Shown piece by piece: positions 42,455 to 55,064 of a DNA stretch of 64,000 nucleotides. The stretch's first letter is position 1, and each line of letters begins with the position of its first letter. The position numbers and the translations under genes are program-made. The notes beneath the pieces are model-generated. The model worked only from the letters and a program-made list of their open reading frames with translations, ran no database searches and had not been told where the DNA came from. The DNA lies in assembly GCA_000697475.1 (NCBI GenBank), contig JNEU01000784.1:104666-168665 (forward strand), written 5' to 3'. This DNA is from Lichtheimia corymbifera B2541. Lineage: Eukaryota > Mucoromycota > Mucoromycetes > Mucorales > Lichtheimiaceae.

Positions 42455-45400
42455 ATGTCCCGATCGGAAAAGAGCAAGGGAGGTACCAGACCCGTCAAGC
42501 TCCCAGCAACTATCTTCCAGCATTGGCATTCTATCATCGAAGCAAACAATGACGCTCTCAATGAATGGCCTACCGTGAAGGATGCACTTGTCAGCTTGGT
42601 CAGTTCAGCCAATGACTCTTGGGAACGACAGGCAGGATATTTGAAGGAAACGAGTATGTTAGAAATGGATGATATGAGTCAGCAAAGCATTGATCAAGTT
42701 AATATGTTTAGGTAGAGCTATGAGTCGTTTAAAGAAGCAACCTAGTGCTCTCATCATGAACCAAGTCATTGAGCCTATCGTGTCAAGTGGTTACTTTTGC
42801 TGCACTGAAAATCTAGCACGACGACACTTTATCCCTTTATTGGAGACATGCGCAAAGCAGAATGGCAACAATAATGAGACATTCATTCGGTTGTACAAGG
42901 AGTATATTCAATTGGATCAACAACACCGAGAACACACAATGGCACAGTCGGCATTGACCATCACCGCCACCCTGGAATTCGGTTATGGAAGACGCGTTGT
43001 ATTGGATCATTATCGTGCAACGGTCGCATTTTTAATTGCCAGCTTGGAAGCAACAGACACCAAACTAACAGCCATCATCGCTCCAACATCCGGCACGACA
43101 CCATCTTCAGCCAATAACACGCTTACAGTATCCGAGTTGATGTACGATATTCAATACACGATCAAAACTATCCACATTTTATTATCACGATTTGATGATT
43201 ACGGCAGAAACTTGTTTGCAACATTGGATGATACATGCAATGAAGACATGAAGCTCATTTCAACCTTGCTCAACATTACGTTCAATATGGCTGCTGAAAC
43301 AGATGTTTACGTCAAAGATTGCAGTCAAGGAGCAGGCATGGCAGTGGGAGCTGTCATCAACTTACTTCAGGATCCAGCATTTGCGCGTGATTTGACTTTG
43401 GGATGGTTCTTTACCCGATCCGATCAGCAGGTGGAAGCGTCTGCTCGTACAACAGAAGCATTGGATGTTGCTCCTAAGGCGACTTTGATTGGAGACAATG
43501 GATGGAAGAATCGTTCAGTACCCATGCTCTCCATTGTACGTGGTCTTATGTCTTGCTTGCGTCAGGAGATTTTGTTGGCACCCTTCTCTTCAGAGTTATC
43601 GTTTATCGAAATATTAAAGAGGTATATATCGTATGGGCAAAGGGGCAATCCTCAGAGTTACAACATGTACTCATTTCATTCTCATAGTGGAGCACCATTT
43701 CAAAATCTATTCGAGGTCCTATTTTACAGCATCAATCTTTTTTGCTCGCGCACCGATCTTGAGGCACCCATCAAAGTGGTTGCTTTTGATTCGATGGTCA
43801 TGTGGCTCAGTTCATGCAAAACCATGATGCGACAATCTATGAATGACCAAGGACAATTGGATCAGCAGATGGTGACAAGTGCTTCAGCTATCTTGAATGA
43901 GAACAATACCGATCAATTGATTCATTACGTTTGGGACCATTGGGACGATCCAATTGATGCTATTCAACATAAGGTAAAAGTCTTTTACCCCTTGTTTTAT
44001 GAATACAACCAATCTAACAGACACCGTTCAATACGATAGGTCAAGACGATCTTTGAAACTACCCTTGATATTCTCGAAGTGAAGGCCCAATATGCCAATA
44101 CCCAAGGTGCGCACAAGGAATATTTATTGCGACTTTTGAGAAATCTTATGCGGATGGATGCCCATCGAAAGGTGAGGATATTACACAATGGAAGATCCTC
44201 TATTCAGTTGGCTTATAAGAACAACAACAGGTGAAATATGCTCTTTTGAACATCTTGGTACCCAAAGTTGGATCGGACGCTATTCTTGATGTGGAACCCG
44301 ACTTCATGTGGAAGTGCATGCGTGCTATGGACAGCCTAGTTTTATCACCCCAAATCACAGGATTGATTCTTGCATTTCTCTATCGTCGCATTGAAGAGAC
44401 TATGCCAGGCGTTAAGTTTAAGGGTCAAAACACCAGATTACAGGAAAACGAGGATACAAAGGTAAGGAATATAAAAAAAGGTATAAGTTTCTTTAATGCT
44501 TACACATCTCAACTAGCCTGCCATATCAAATTGGATTGAATTATGGGCGCCATCTGTGCTACGGGCTCTGACATCATCTTCAGAAGTGCTACGCAAAAAC
44601 AATGGCAGCTTTGTATTGCAACCACTGTTCAAGATTTGTAAGGGATCTTTCTGGTACCTCATGGAAAGACTTCAATCGGATGCTGAGGATCCAGTCATTG
44701 ACCCCAAGTGGCGTTTACATGCATTTATTGCGGTATTGAAAGTGGGAAGATCTTTGGATATTGTGGATGGTGATGCCTACGTACTTGGTAATGTTTAAGC
44801 TCTTGCATTACTTCATGTTCATAGTTGCTAATGGTTTTTTTTTCTTTTTAGATAAATCAGTGACGGACCCACGCAAAATCTCTGTGGATACGCTCAACTT
44901 GGCTGTCTGTCACGCCGATCCTCTTGTGCGACTTGATGTGCTTGGTCTTCTTTGTGAATCGCGTAAGGGTACTTCAACGATTACCAAGGTGGAGATGGAT
45001 ATTCTACGCAAATTTATTCCTCTCAACATGAATTCGACATCACCCGAGTTTCGACAAATGTTCTGCGCTTATCTTTCTCGTCTCTTTTTGCGTATGCGAG
45101 GTAATCTGTATGCGCAGTTCCGCAACTACAAGGCAAGCAAAGCATACGTGGCCAAGATGGGAGAGGATGATAATCAAGACAAAGTGCAAAAGGCTGAGCT
45201 TGAAGCGATGGAAATGCGATCCAACATTGAGCATGGGAAATCGTTCTTGTTTTGGCTCCAAGATCTCATCTGCACATCATTGTATCCCGGTGCATCCTAT
45301 CAACGTGTAGCTACGGCATTACGTCTTCTCAGCATCATGATTAGCACTTTTGGTGTCAGCGAGCTGCCAATGCCTGATGGTTTTGCCACACGACCTGAAT

Positions 45401-48400
45401 TTCCATTCCAAATCCCTATTGGTACACCGCGCATGACAAAGGTCCTTATTGACACACTCATGAATCCATACGACTTTAACCGTGTCCAAGCACTTGAAAT
45501 CCTTCATCAATTTCCCAATCCCCTTCCAGGCGTTGAATCATGGCAAGAAGCTCAGCATCTCTTGTGGTGGGGTCTAGACAATGTCACGAGCACACGTGCC
45601 GGCGAAAGTGACAGTGGTGCAATGGTTTTCCGTTTGATCTTCAACAAATATGTCATGCAACTCGGATACGATCTCTATCCCGAACGCAACAGCCGAGCTC
45701 AGAAAGATACTGCACCCGACTTGGCACCAGGTAATGGTAAATGATCGTTTTAGAGGTGGACGTTTACTCATTTGAAAATTCACAGTCGTATTCACCGAAA
45801 GATTGCTTGACTTGCTGGTCAAGCAGGTGGAAGCAGCAAAGGATAATTTGCTTGTTGCGGCACAACAGCACCCGATGCATGGAACGTTACTAGCTCTGCA
45901 GTAAGTATCATTAATACTTGCGTTGATGTCTTGCTCACTCATCGATACATAGATATGTTTTCCGAGAATTGGATTACCGTAACCCTGCAGTGGTTAGCAA
46001 GTTTGACGAATGGAAACAAGTCCATGGACGTGCTCTGAAGATGATTCATGCCGTTTGCGATGCTGTCATGGATGTTTTATCAAATCCATCCCCAGAGGGC
46101 AACGTACCAGCATCCTTCCGTGAAATGGAGGAGGCCATTGATGATCTTATCGATGATGATAATGACGGTGGAGAAGGGTCGGGACCAAAGCATCAAATTA
46201 TCTTGAGCTGCTGCTGGCGTGCTGTTAAGGAAGCAAGGTAATTGTGGATCAGCGCATTATGGATATTAAAATAGTAATCATTGCATATAGCTCCTTGCTC
46301 GAGGTGATCATCTCGAGAGCACCAATGTCTGATGATGGAAGTGTAAGTATGGTCATCAAGTATATATGCCGCTGGATACTTATCATGTCTCAATAGGCAA
46401 TCATTACATCCACAGACATGAAGGAAAGTGGCGTCCTCTTACGATCCTTACTGACAACAATCCGCCATCGTGGTGCCTTTTCAGCCGTGTTCCCTGCATA
46501 TGTCTCCTTGAATACTAGATTGCTTGATTCAAATGACCGTGCTATCACTCAACAGCCATCGGTTTGGCTTGAGGTACGATGATATCATTGAACGACGTTG
46601 GGATTATACTTACAAATGTTTATTCAATAGGAAAACCTCGATAGTCTTACAGCAAGCAATATCTCTATCACACGACGCAGTGCAGGTCTGCCATTGTGCA
46701 TCCTTGCTATTGTCAGCAGCGAACGCTCCACCAAAAAGACTTTACTGAACAGGACGATGCAACGATTGTTCAAGCTCGCCTTCCAAGAACCACCAGCGGA
46801 TGCTGATCAGCGAATTGATCTTCCCCAAGTTCACGCATACAATATTCTGCGCACTATGTTTATGGATGCCAAAGTTGCTCAGAGTGTTTTGATTTACGCT
46901 GCTGATGGTTTTTGCCTCGCTATCAACGGGTTCTCCTCATCAAGGTAAAATGATTACATGATCTATCAGACGTGTTGAAGACTTAACCGACTTTCATAGC
47001 TGGGCTATTCGTAATTGCGCTGTCATGCTCTTTTCAACACTTTTACAACGCACTTTTGGTACCAAAAAGACAAAGGACGAACATAGCAATGTGAACAAGT
47101 TGACTGGTCGAGAATTCTTTACTCGTTATCCACAATTACACGCCTATTTGCTCCAGGAGTTGAATGCAGCCATTGAACAACTTTTGAACAACACAGCTGT
47201 AAGTTTTGATTGAATGGGATATTGCAGTACACTAACCATGTTTCTCCTTTACAGGGTGCCAGTGTTCATCCCGGATTGTATCCTATCTTGACCTTATTGT
47301 CACGCTTGCATCCTTCAGTGATGGATGGCTCTGATCAGGTGACAGCCATGTCAGCTTTTGTTCCCTTGGTGATGACTTGCGCTGTCAGCTCCATTTACAA
47401 GGTATGCAATAATCCATATAGGTCAAGGCGATGTGCTCACAAAAATACTGTAGACACGAGAAATGGCAGCCCGTGCATTGGTACCCTTGATCCCTTCGAG
47501 TGATTTGGTGGAGAGGATTTTAGAGTTGTTGGATATGCCTCAAGATACATGTCAAAATGAGATCCACGGTCGTTTGCTTCAAGTGCAATTCCTTTTGCGT
47601 GGCCATGCTTATCATCCTAGTCTCAAGGACATTCTTACCGATCTTATCAAACGTGTACCTGCTGCTATTGCCATTCTGTTGCAACGTTTAAAGTCTATTA
47701 ATCGAGTGGCATATGCACTGCTGCTTGATATTTGCAACGAATTCTTCTTTGAGTGCGATTGGATGCGAGTTGACCGCGAGCCTGCATTTATTCAAGGTAA
47801 TTTTGTGCATGGGTTGACAAAGGTAATAAGCTGACACGATATAAACTATAGAATTGGAATGCCTTGCTCAAACAGAGCTTCAGACTTTGCGTACGACGTT
47901 GATCGATCAATCTATGGAGCAAATAGGGGAACCACGTGGACCACCAACATTGATTGGCAACTTTTTGGCACGACAATCAATGGCACGCATCATTGTCATT
48001 AGCGCATTGAAGCATTATCGTGACTCCCTCAAGGTGTCTGATACTTTGTTCCTTTTGGATGATCCGGATTATGAAGTGAGATTGATGGCCATGAACCTGC
48101 TGGAACAACATTTGGATCGTGAAAAGGAAAAAGAAGGGTAAGCTGCATTGACCTGTATATTCGCTAAGGTATTAATGGGGTCTTGTCGCTTTTTTTACAG
48201 TGTTGTGGCTCTATATCGACGATTGTTGATCAAGACCTTCGAAGGAGAGGAGAACCTGAATTGCTTTGTGCTAGCTGCCCGCACTTTGTTGTCCTTGAAG
48301 CAATCAGAATCATTCCAGGAACTTGGTTTGGAGTTCTCTTATGCAGAATACTGGAATAGACTCCTGGAACAATTCGAGAATAGCCGATCCCAATCGGTGA

Positions 48401-49817
48401 CAGAGGTGGTACTTCCATTGCTTGGATCACTGCTTTCAAAGGTAAAAGAGAGCTATGGGCTGCAAAAGAGTGGTGGAGGAAGATACTTACCTCTTATGGT
48501 TATTAGATCTTGGAGCAAGAGAATCTCGATAGCCAATGGATCGTCAGCTGCATTACTGTATGGAGCCGTCATGTTGTGGATAACTCTCACAAGGAAGTTG
48601 TAAGTTTGAAGAGCTTGGATGAGATAGAAAAGGAGATACTCATATGAAATTTCGCATTTACAAGACACTGCCACTACGTGAAGCTGCTGTTGAATCAATT
48701 GGTTTCATGGCCAAGTACTTGTTTAACCGCGTTCAAGCATCACCTATGGTCCATGTCCAGCTGGCTATCACCCAATTACTACAGGTAAGTAACACATCCA
48801 TATGGCATGGGAACGAGAAAGGCTAAATGTGATGATACCCAGGATGATGATATCGATATCCGAGAGATCACGGCAACCATCATTTCGGAAGCACTCGCTC
48901 AAGTGGTAAGTGGATAAGATATAAAGGCGGGGGAATAAGTCATATTGGCACAGCACTCACAGTAATGATTAGGCACCTGTGTCTCCTGAAAGGGCAATTG
49001 AGTTGGTATATACCTACTTGAGTACATCCAACGAGTACCGTGACGAGATCCAATCAATGCTGTTGAAGCACCTGCAAGGCGAACAAGACTTGCGTGAGTA
49101 CTTGTTGTTTTTCTTGGCATCGTAATTGCTTTTCTGATACGACCTTTTCTGTAGCAACCACATGCAAGGAGGAGTTATCCCTTGTCAAAGCTCTTTTCGC
49201 AAAAGAAAATCCCAACATTTACAAGGAAGATATTATTGACGTTCAATGGACATTTGTGGATCTTGATCGCTTTACGTTGGCAAGAAATGGTATTGAGCTT
49301 CCAGTAAGCTTTATTTCCAAGACTTTGGAGGATATTCATTACTTGTGCACTTTGCTTAAGGATAAGTCTCTGGAGGTGAGTGTTGATCAATATGTTACTT
49401 CAACCACAAAAACGCTGACACATGTTTGTCCTTATCATAGCTGATGACCCGTGGCCCGTATGGTGTCTCATCGAAGCCTGCAATCTTCCTTGCTGCATAT
49501 CGTGCCCTTCTTACAGCCACACTTGCATTTAGCGTTGTACCGGAGGAAGAGAAAGAGCAAGATGGAATTCTCAAGTTGGTCCAAGGTAAGGCTACTAATC
49601 AAATAAAAGCGGGGGAAAATGATATCTCATATACTTTTTTCATGTTTTAGCACTGGATGTGGAGGTCAATGAATTGGTCAAAGAGAGTATGCATCCGTTA
49701 TTATGGCAGTTGATTCACGGTGAAGCTGGATTAGCCTCCAAGATCGACTACTACTTGCGGCAGCATGGTCGTCCCCGGTACCGCACTATGTTCCTTCTCT
49801 CCCCCGATTCCCAATAG
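42455..49817 (+). CDS. THADA/Trm732 family HEAT-repeat protein (DUF2428)
   Basis: Partner of the Trm7/FTSJ1 2'-O-methyltransferase for tRNA position 32. There are 23 exons, first 42455-42653 and last 49651-49817; largest 42712-43973 and 44852-45730. All junctions are in phase and the product has 2020 residues. The DUF2428 hallmark is ITRRSAGLPLCILAIVSS, followed by PQVHAYNILRTMFMDAKVA, DGFCLAINGFSSSSWAIRN, CAVMLFSTLLQRTFG and LTGREFFTRYPQLH, all diagnostic for THADA. The rest is alpha-helical repeat. The acceptor before exon 18 is TTACAAG at 48664, because nearer AGs break the frame. An in-frame ATG at 42338 would add 39 residues. The 3' end lies 92 bases from the convergent aldehyde dehydrogenase gene. 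Confidence 0.93.
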
Positions 49818-49909
49818 ATCGTGTATAGACACACTTCTTGTATAGCAAATCCATTATAACAACAAGACAATAGATTGTACTTCTTTTAATTTCCCATTAA
49901 TGATATGAT

Positions 49910-51731
49910 TTATAAGGAGACATTGATCTTGATGGATTTGACCTGGTAATAGTTTTCTAGAGCGTATTCACCACATTCACGACCAATACCGCTTTGCTTG
50001 TAACCGCCGAAAGGTGCATTGACATCCACGAGACCGTAGCAGTTGACCCCTAATACAAGGCATGCATTGTTAGGAGTGTTTAAAAGCAGGATAGTGCGAG
50101 AGTCATTGTTCTTTTCACTTACAGACTGAGCCAGCTTCAAGAGCATTGGAGACTTTGATAGCGGTTGTAATGTTGCCAGTGAACACAGCGGCACCGAGAC
50201 CATAATGGGTATCATTAGCCGATGCAATCACCTCTTCTGTAGTCTTGAATTTGGAGATAGCAACCACTGGGCCGAACACTTCTTCTCTCATGATCAAATT
50301 ATCGGGTTTGCAGTCTATATAATGAAGATGGTGATTAATATACCATGCACACAGCAATATGGATGACAAATACATCACCAACCTGTGAAGATTGTTGGTT
50401 CAATAAAGTAACCAGTATCACCGACACGGTTACCACCGAAATAACATGTAGCACCTTCTTTTTTGCCAGCTTCGATATAACCCATGACACGATCAAATTG
50501 ACGCTGAGAAATTTGTGGGCCTTGCTCTGTCGTTGAATTCAATGGGTTGCCAACCTTACGGGAAGCTGCGAGAGCACGGAATTTGGACACAAACGTATCA
50601 TAGATGCCTTCTTGTACATAGATGCGTGAACCGGCAAAACACACCTGACCAGCGTTCATGTAGATGCCATTGTATGCCCAGAACACGGCCTTATCCAAAT
50701 CCTCCACATCGTCGAAAATGATATTAGGCGATTTGCCACCCAGCTCAAGTGTCACTTTTTTCAAGTTGGATTCAGCGGCAGCCTTCATGATTTCACGACC
50801 CACAGCTGTACTACCCGTGAATGCAATCTTGCCGACATTGGGATGACGAGCCAATGCGTCACCGGTGACAGCACCATAGCCAGTAATGATGTTGATAACA
50901 CCTGGAGGGAAACCGGCTTCTTTGACAAGAGCAGCAAACTTGAGAGCCGAGAGTGGAGTAAGCTCTGATGTTTTGATGACGACCGTGTTGGCAGTTGCCA
51001 AAGGAGGAGCCACCTTCCACGAGAGCATTGTCAAGGGGAAGTTCCATGGGATAATACCGGCACATACACCAATGGGTTCATGACGAGTATATGACAACTT
51101 GCCTTCGGTCTCGATCACTTTGCCATGGATCTTATCGGTAAAGCCTGCAAAGTATCGACTACATGAAAAAATACATGAGAACAAGGATACCAGATAAGGG
51201 CAATATTCCAACCTACAGCTGTTGTACAACAGAACCAACATCCATGAGAGCATTCTTGAGAGGCTTGCCATTATCGGTGGTTTCAATAAGGGCGAGTTCT
51301 TGTCTATCACGCTCGACAAGATCAGCAAGCTTATGCATTAAGCGTGACCGTTCGCGAGCATTGACGTATCTCCAATCCTTGAAAGCTTCACTTGCAGCTG
51401 CAACAGCAAGATCTACTTGTTCTTTCTCGGCTATTGTTGTTGTTCCCCGCATCTTCTATGTCAGCAATGTACACACATTCCCAAAGTGTGGGGCGTTGTT
51501 TCAATTACATACCAGCTTGCACTGCAGTAATCACTTTGCCAGTAGCCGGATTGATAGTATCAATTGTACTTCCACCACGCACAAATTCATTGTTGATAAA
51601 GAGACCCGTGTTCACTATATGATTTTCCTAAATCAGCTGAATCCAGGGACATAGGATATGTGATTTATTCGTTACTTGCATTCGAGTTGTTGCCCATTGG
51701 TGGCTGTGAAGGGGATAACAAAGGATGACAT
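49910..51731 (-). CDS. Aldehyde dehydrogenase (NAD(P)+)
   Basis: Oxidises aldehydes such as acetaldehyde to acids. Six exons on the minus strand: 51680-51731, 51513-51614, 51217-51430, 50383-51158, 50123-50314 and 49910-50049, giving 491 residues in phase. Cofactor and active-site motifs: [27 protein letters not shown]-type block [30 protein letters not shown] with the general-base Glu, and [15 protein letters not shown] with the nucleophilic Cys. The C-terminus has [13 protein letters not shown] and [14 protein letters not shown]. Intron 1 (51615-51679) is read as GC-AG (GAAT/GCAAGT), which gives [21 protein letters not shown] as in fungal relatives; a GT donor two bases inward, used with a downstream ATG, is an alternative. 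No strong presequence, so probably cytosolic. Confidence 0.94.
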
Positions 51732-51824
51732 GATGGTAGCCCAAAAATAAAAGAAAGAAAGATGACAAGAGCGAAAAAAAGGAAAGCCAGTCGATCGTAA
51801 TCCAGAAAGAGGGGACGCTTTGAC

Positions 51825-51834
51825 TTTTTATATA
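51825..51834 (-). promoter_or_regulatory. TATA box of the aldehyde dehydrogenase gene
   Basis: The minus strand reads TATATAAAAA about 95 bases upstream of the ATG at 51731, in a T/C-rich leader context. Confidence 0.5.
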
Positions 51835-52651
51835 GCTCTGTGTACCAAATATGGTCGCACGTGTTAATAATTTTGATGATAGACGCTGACATACACAAAT
51901 AACATCGTTCGTGGGACAACACTTTCCCTCCCCCATGATTATCGACTACATGATTACCTCGCTCGTCTTTATCTGCACTTTTTATTTTTCTCTATCTGCG
52001 TTGAGTTTTGCACCGGCGGCCAATCTTAAGCTGTGGGTGAAACTTTGATGTGTAACCTGCGCCACACGGTCTAATTCATTGTTCTGCCCTCCTTCTTCTC
52101 GATGCTTCTTCACTAGTAAACAATCTCATATTCATGGCAAAGCTGTCACAATTATAATTCATGTCAATCTATAACTTGTAAGTTGGATGACCAACTATGA
52201 GCAGTAGTCTATATCATATCGTTCAAAGTACATGTACAAAACGGTTGTTGCAGGGAAACTTTTTTGGTGCCGATAGTATGTCAGTACAATGAATCAAAAC
52301 CATGCAAGGGGAAATACGGATATCATCAAATGAGCGTTTCCGAATACTGCATCCAACACTGTAGACCTTTTAATCTTACCGAAGCAGTCTTTACAGGCTT
52401 GCCTCTTTGTAGCGTGAATTACAAGCCTAAAATGATGACCCGTTCATTTGCCCACTCTGCAAGCATAGCTTGCACTTTAAGTTATCATGACACACAAGGT
52501 ATTCTTACAAGTAATGAAATGATTATATTTTCTATGCGAATGCTGTACAAACAAATGATCAATGAAATAAGCTACTTAGTAGGTGTGTTGGGGGGGGGAT
52601 AAAGAGCTAAAAGGCATGGAATGGGAAATTATGCGAATGGGAGCGACTTGA
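51835..52651. other. Spacer between HSP90 3' end and aldehyde dehydrogenase promoter
   Basis: A 112-codon open frame on the plus strand (52264-52602) has no recognisable feature and ends in a G run; I do not support it. No RNA gene is seen. Confidence 0.5.
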
Positions 52652-54816
52652 TTAATCAACTTCTTCCATCTTGGATGTTTCGACAACCTCTTCGACTTGA
52701 GCATCATTGGTAGCAGGAGCATCTTCCAAGACCTCATCCTCGTCAATAGACAGACCAAGAGCAACCATACGATGGATACGAGAGGCAAAGGTGGCAGGCT
52801 CATCAAGGGAGAAGCCAGAGGTCAAGAGAGCGGTCTCGAAGAGAAGAGTGGTCAAGTCCTTAACAGTGCGATCGCTGGCATCAGCTGCAACCTTATCCTT
52901 AAGGGTCTTGATGATGGCATGCTTGGGATTGAGCTCAAAGGTCTTCTTGGAAGCCATGTAAGCGGACATGCTGTTGTCGCGAAGAGCTTGGGCCTTCATG
53001 ATACGCTCCATGTTGGCAGACCAACCAAATTGACCGGTAGTGAGAACGCAAGGCGAATCAGTAAGCTTGTTGGAAACAACGACCTTCTCAACCTTGTCAC
53101 CAAGAATTTCCTTGACAGACTTGCAAAGGTCCTCAAACTTCTTTTCTTCCTCCTCGCGGGCCTTCTTCTCTTCCTCATCCTCCTCAATCTCGACACCTTC
53201 CTTGGTGATGCACACAAGCTTCTTGTCTTCATATTCCTTGAGTTGCGTGGTGGAGTATTCATCGATAGGATCGGTCATGAGCAAGACTTCAATACCCTTC
53301 TTCTTGAAACCTTCCAAGAAAGGCGAGTTTTCAATGGCAGCACGGGATTCACCGGTGATGTAGTAGATGTTCTTTTGCTTCTCAGGCATGCGAGTGACAT
53401 AATCCTTGAGCGAGGTCATTTCATCACCAGATTTTGTGGAGTAATAGCGCAAGAGATCAGCCAACTTGCCACGGTTTTGGCTATCTTCATGGATACCAAG
53501 CTTGAGATTCTTGGAAAATGCTTCATAAAACTTGTCAAAGTTCTCCTTGTCCTCAGCAATCTCAGCAAACATTTCCAAGCACTTTTTGACGAGGTTCTTG
53601 CGGATGACCTTCAAGATCTTGTTTTGCTGCAGCATCTCACGTGAAATATTGAGTGGCAAGTCTTCAGAGTCGACCACACCCTTGACAAAGCTGAGCCATT
53701 CGGGAATGAGATCTTCGCAATCATCCATGATAAATACGCGTCGCACATAGAGCTTGATGTTGTTACGCTTCTTCTTGGTCTCAAACATGTCAAATGGTGC
53801 ACGCTTGGGAACAAAGAGGATGGCACGGAACTCGAGCTGACCTTCGACAGAGAAATGCTTGACAGCCAAATGATCCTCCCAGTCGTTGGTAAGAGCCTTG
53901 TAGAATTGAGCATATTCTTCGTTCTTGATATCATCAGGGTTGCGAGTCCAAAGAGGCTTGGTCTTGTTGAGCTCTTCAGTGTCAGTGGTCTTTTCCTTGA
54001 TGGTCTTCTTTTTCTTTTCCTTCTTGTCTTCTTCATCCTCGACTTCCTCAATCTTGGGCTTCTCCTCATCAGCCTTGACCTCCTCGGCTTCATCATCAGA
54101 GACTTCCTTCTCGACCTCCTTCTCGACAACCAATTGGATGGGATAAGAGATGAATTCAGAATGCTTCTTGACAATGTCCTTGATCTTGCGTTCCTCAAGG
54201 TATTCAAGCTGGTCCTCCTTCAAGAAGAGTCGAATCTCCGATCCACGGCCAAGAGGTGCATTAACTTCATCACGGGTGATAGTGAACGAACCACCAGCTG
54301 CTGATTCCCAGATATATTGCTCATCGTCATTGTGCTTGGTGATGACTTGCACCTTGTCAGCAACGAGATATGCAGCATAGAAACCAACACCGAATTGACC
54401 AATCATGGATACATCAGCACCCGAAGACAACGCTTCCATGAAAGCCTTGGTTCCTGATTTGGCGATAGTACCCAGATTGTTGACAAGATCAGCCTTGGTC
54501 ATACCAATACCAGAATCACGGATGGAAAGGATGTTGTGCTCCTTATCGGGAATGATACGAATAAACAAGTCCTTTTCAGCTTCCAAGGCAGAAGAATCGG
54601 TCAATGATTGGTATCGGATCTTGTCAAGGGCATCAGATGCATTAGAAATGAGTTCTCGGAGAAAGATTTCCTATATAGTGTCGTTTAGTACTTTCTTCAT
54701 TATACACAACACAACAACAATACACATACCTTGTTGGAATAAAACGTGTTGATGATCAAGCTCATCAACTGAGAAATCTCGGCTTGAAATGAAAAGGTCT
54801 CAGTCTCAGCAGTCAT
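52652..54816 (-). CDS. HSP90: Heat shock protein HSP90 (cytosolic)
   Basis: ATP-dependent cytosolic chaperone. Two exons on the minus strand, 54730-54816 and 52652-54670, giving 701 residues in phase. The N-terminal ATPase domain begins [20 protein letters not shown] and includes [35 protein letters not shown] and [16 protein letters not shown] charged linker with Glu/Lys/Asp runs follows. The middle domain has [20 protein letters not shown] and [11 protein letters not shown]. The C-terminus ends in MEEVD, the TPR-cochaperone docking motif of cytosolic HSP90. Long open frames on the opposite strand are composition shadows. The promoter has a TATA box and regularly spaced heat-shock half-sites. 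Confidence 0.98.
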
Positions 54817-54917
54817 GGTGCTCAAATATGTGTGTGTGGTATTGGGAAACAAGGACAAGTGAAGGGGCAGAAAAAAAAAGGTGATGGTAACACCAAGGTA
54901 CAAACGGCTATGGTGTG

Positions 54918-54924
54918 CTTTTAT
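54918..54924 (-). promoter_or_regulatory. TATA box of HSP90
   Basis: The minus strand reads TATAAAA about 100 bases before the ATG at 54816. Confidence 0.55.
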
Positions 54925-54964
54925 ACTATGGAAGGGCATCAGCATGAATGCAGTCACATGGTGT

Positions 54965-54997
54965 TTCCAGCAGTTTCCATCATATTGGAGAGTATTC
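54965..54997 (-). promoter_or_regulatory. Candidate heat-shock element, step/gap type, upstream of HSP90
   Basis: TTC triplets on the plus strand occur at 54965-54967, 54975-54977 and 54995-54997, with TTG at 54985-54987. Read on the gene strand this is GAA repeated with 7-base gaps (10-base period), three of four units perfect, about 40 to 75 bases upstream of the TATA box. Yeast HSF binds step-type elements of this kind. Chance cannot be excluded. Confidence 0.45.
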
Positions 54998-55064
54998 TCG
55001 CACACTTGGAACCAATCATGAATAAAGATTACAACAAAAACTTGTTTCTGATTTTAATGTCCAC

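Noticed and set aside
52697..53644. 315-codon open frame on the plus strand opposite HSP90
   Set aside because: Antisense shadow of a strongly codon-biased gene; Leu-rich translation without any domain.
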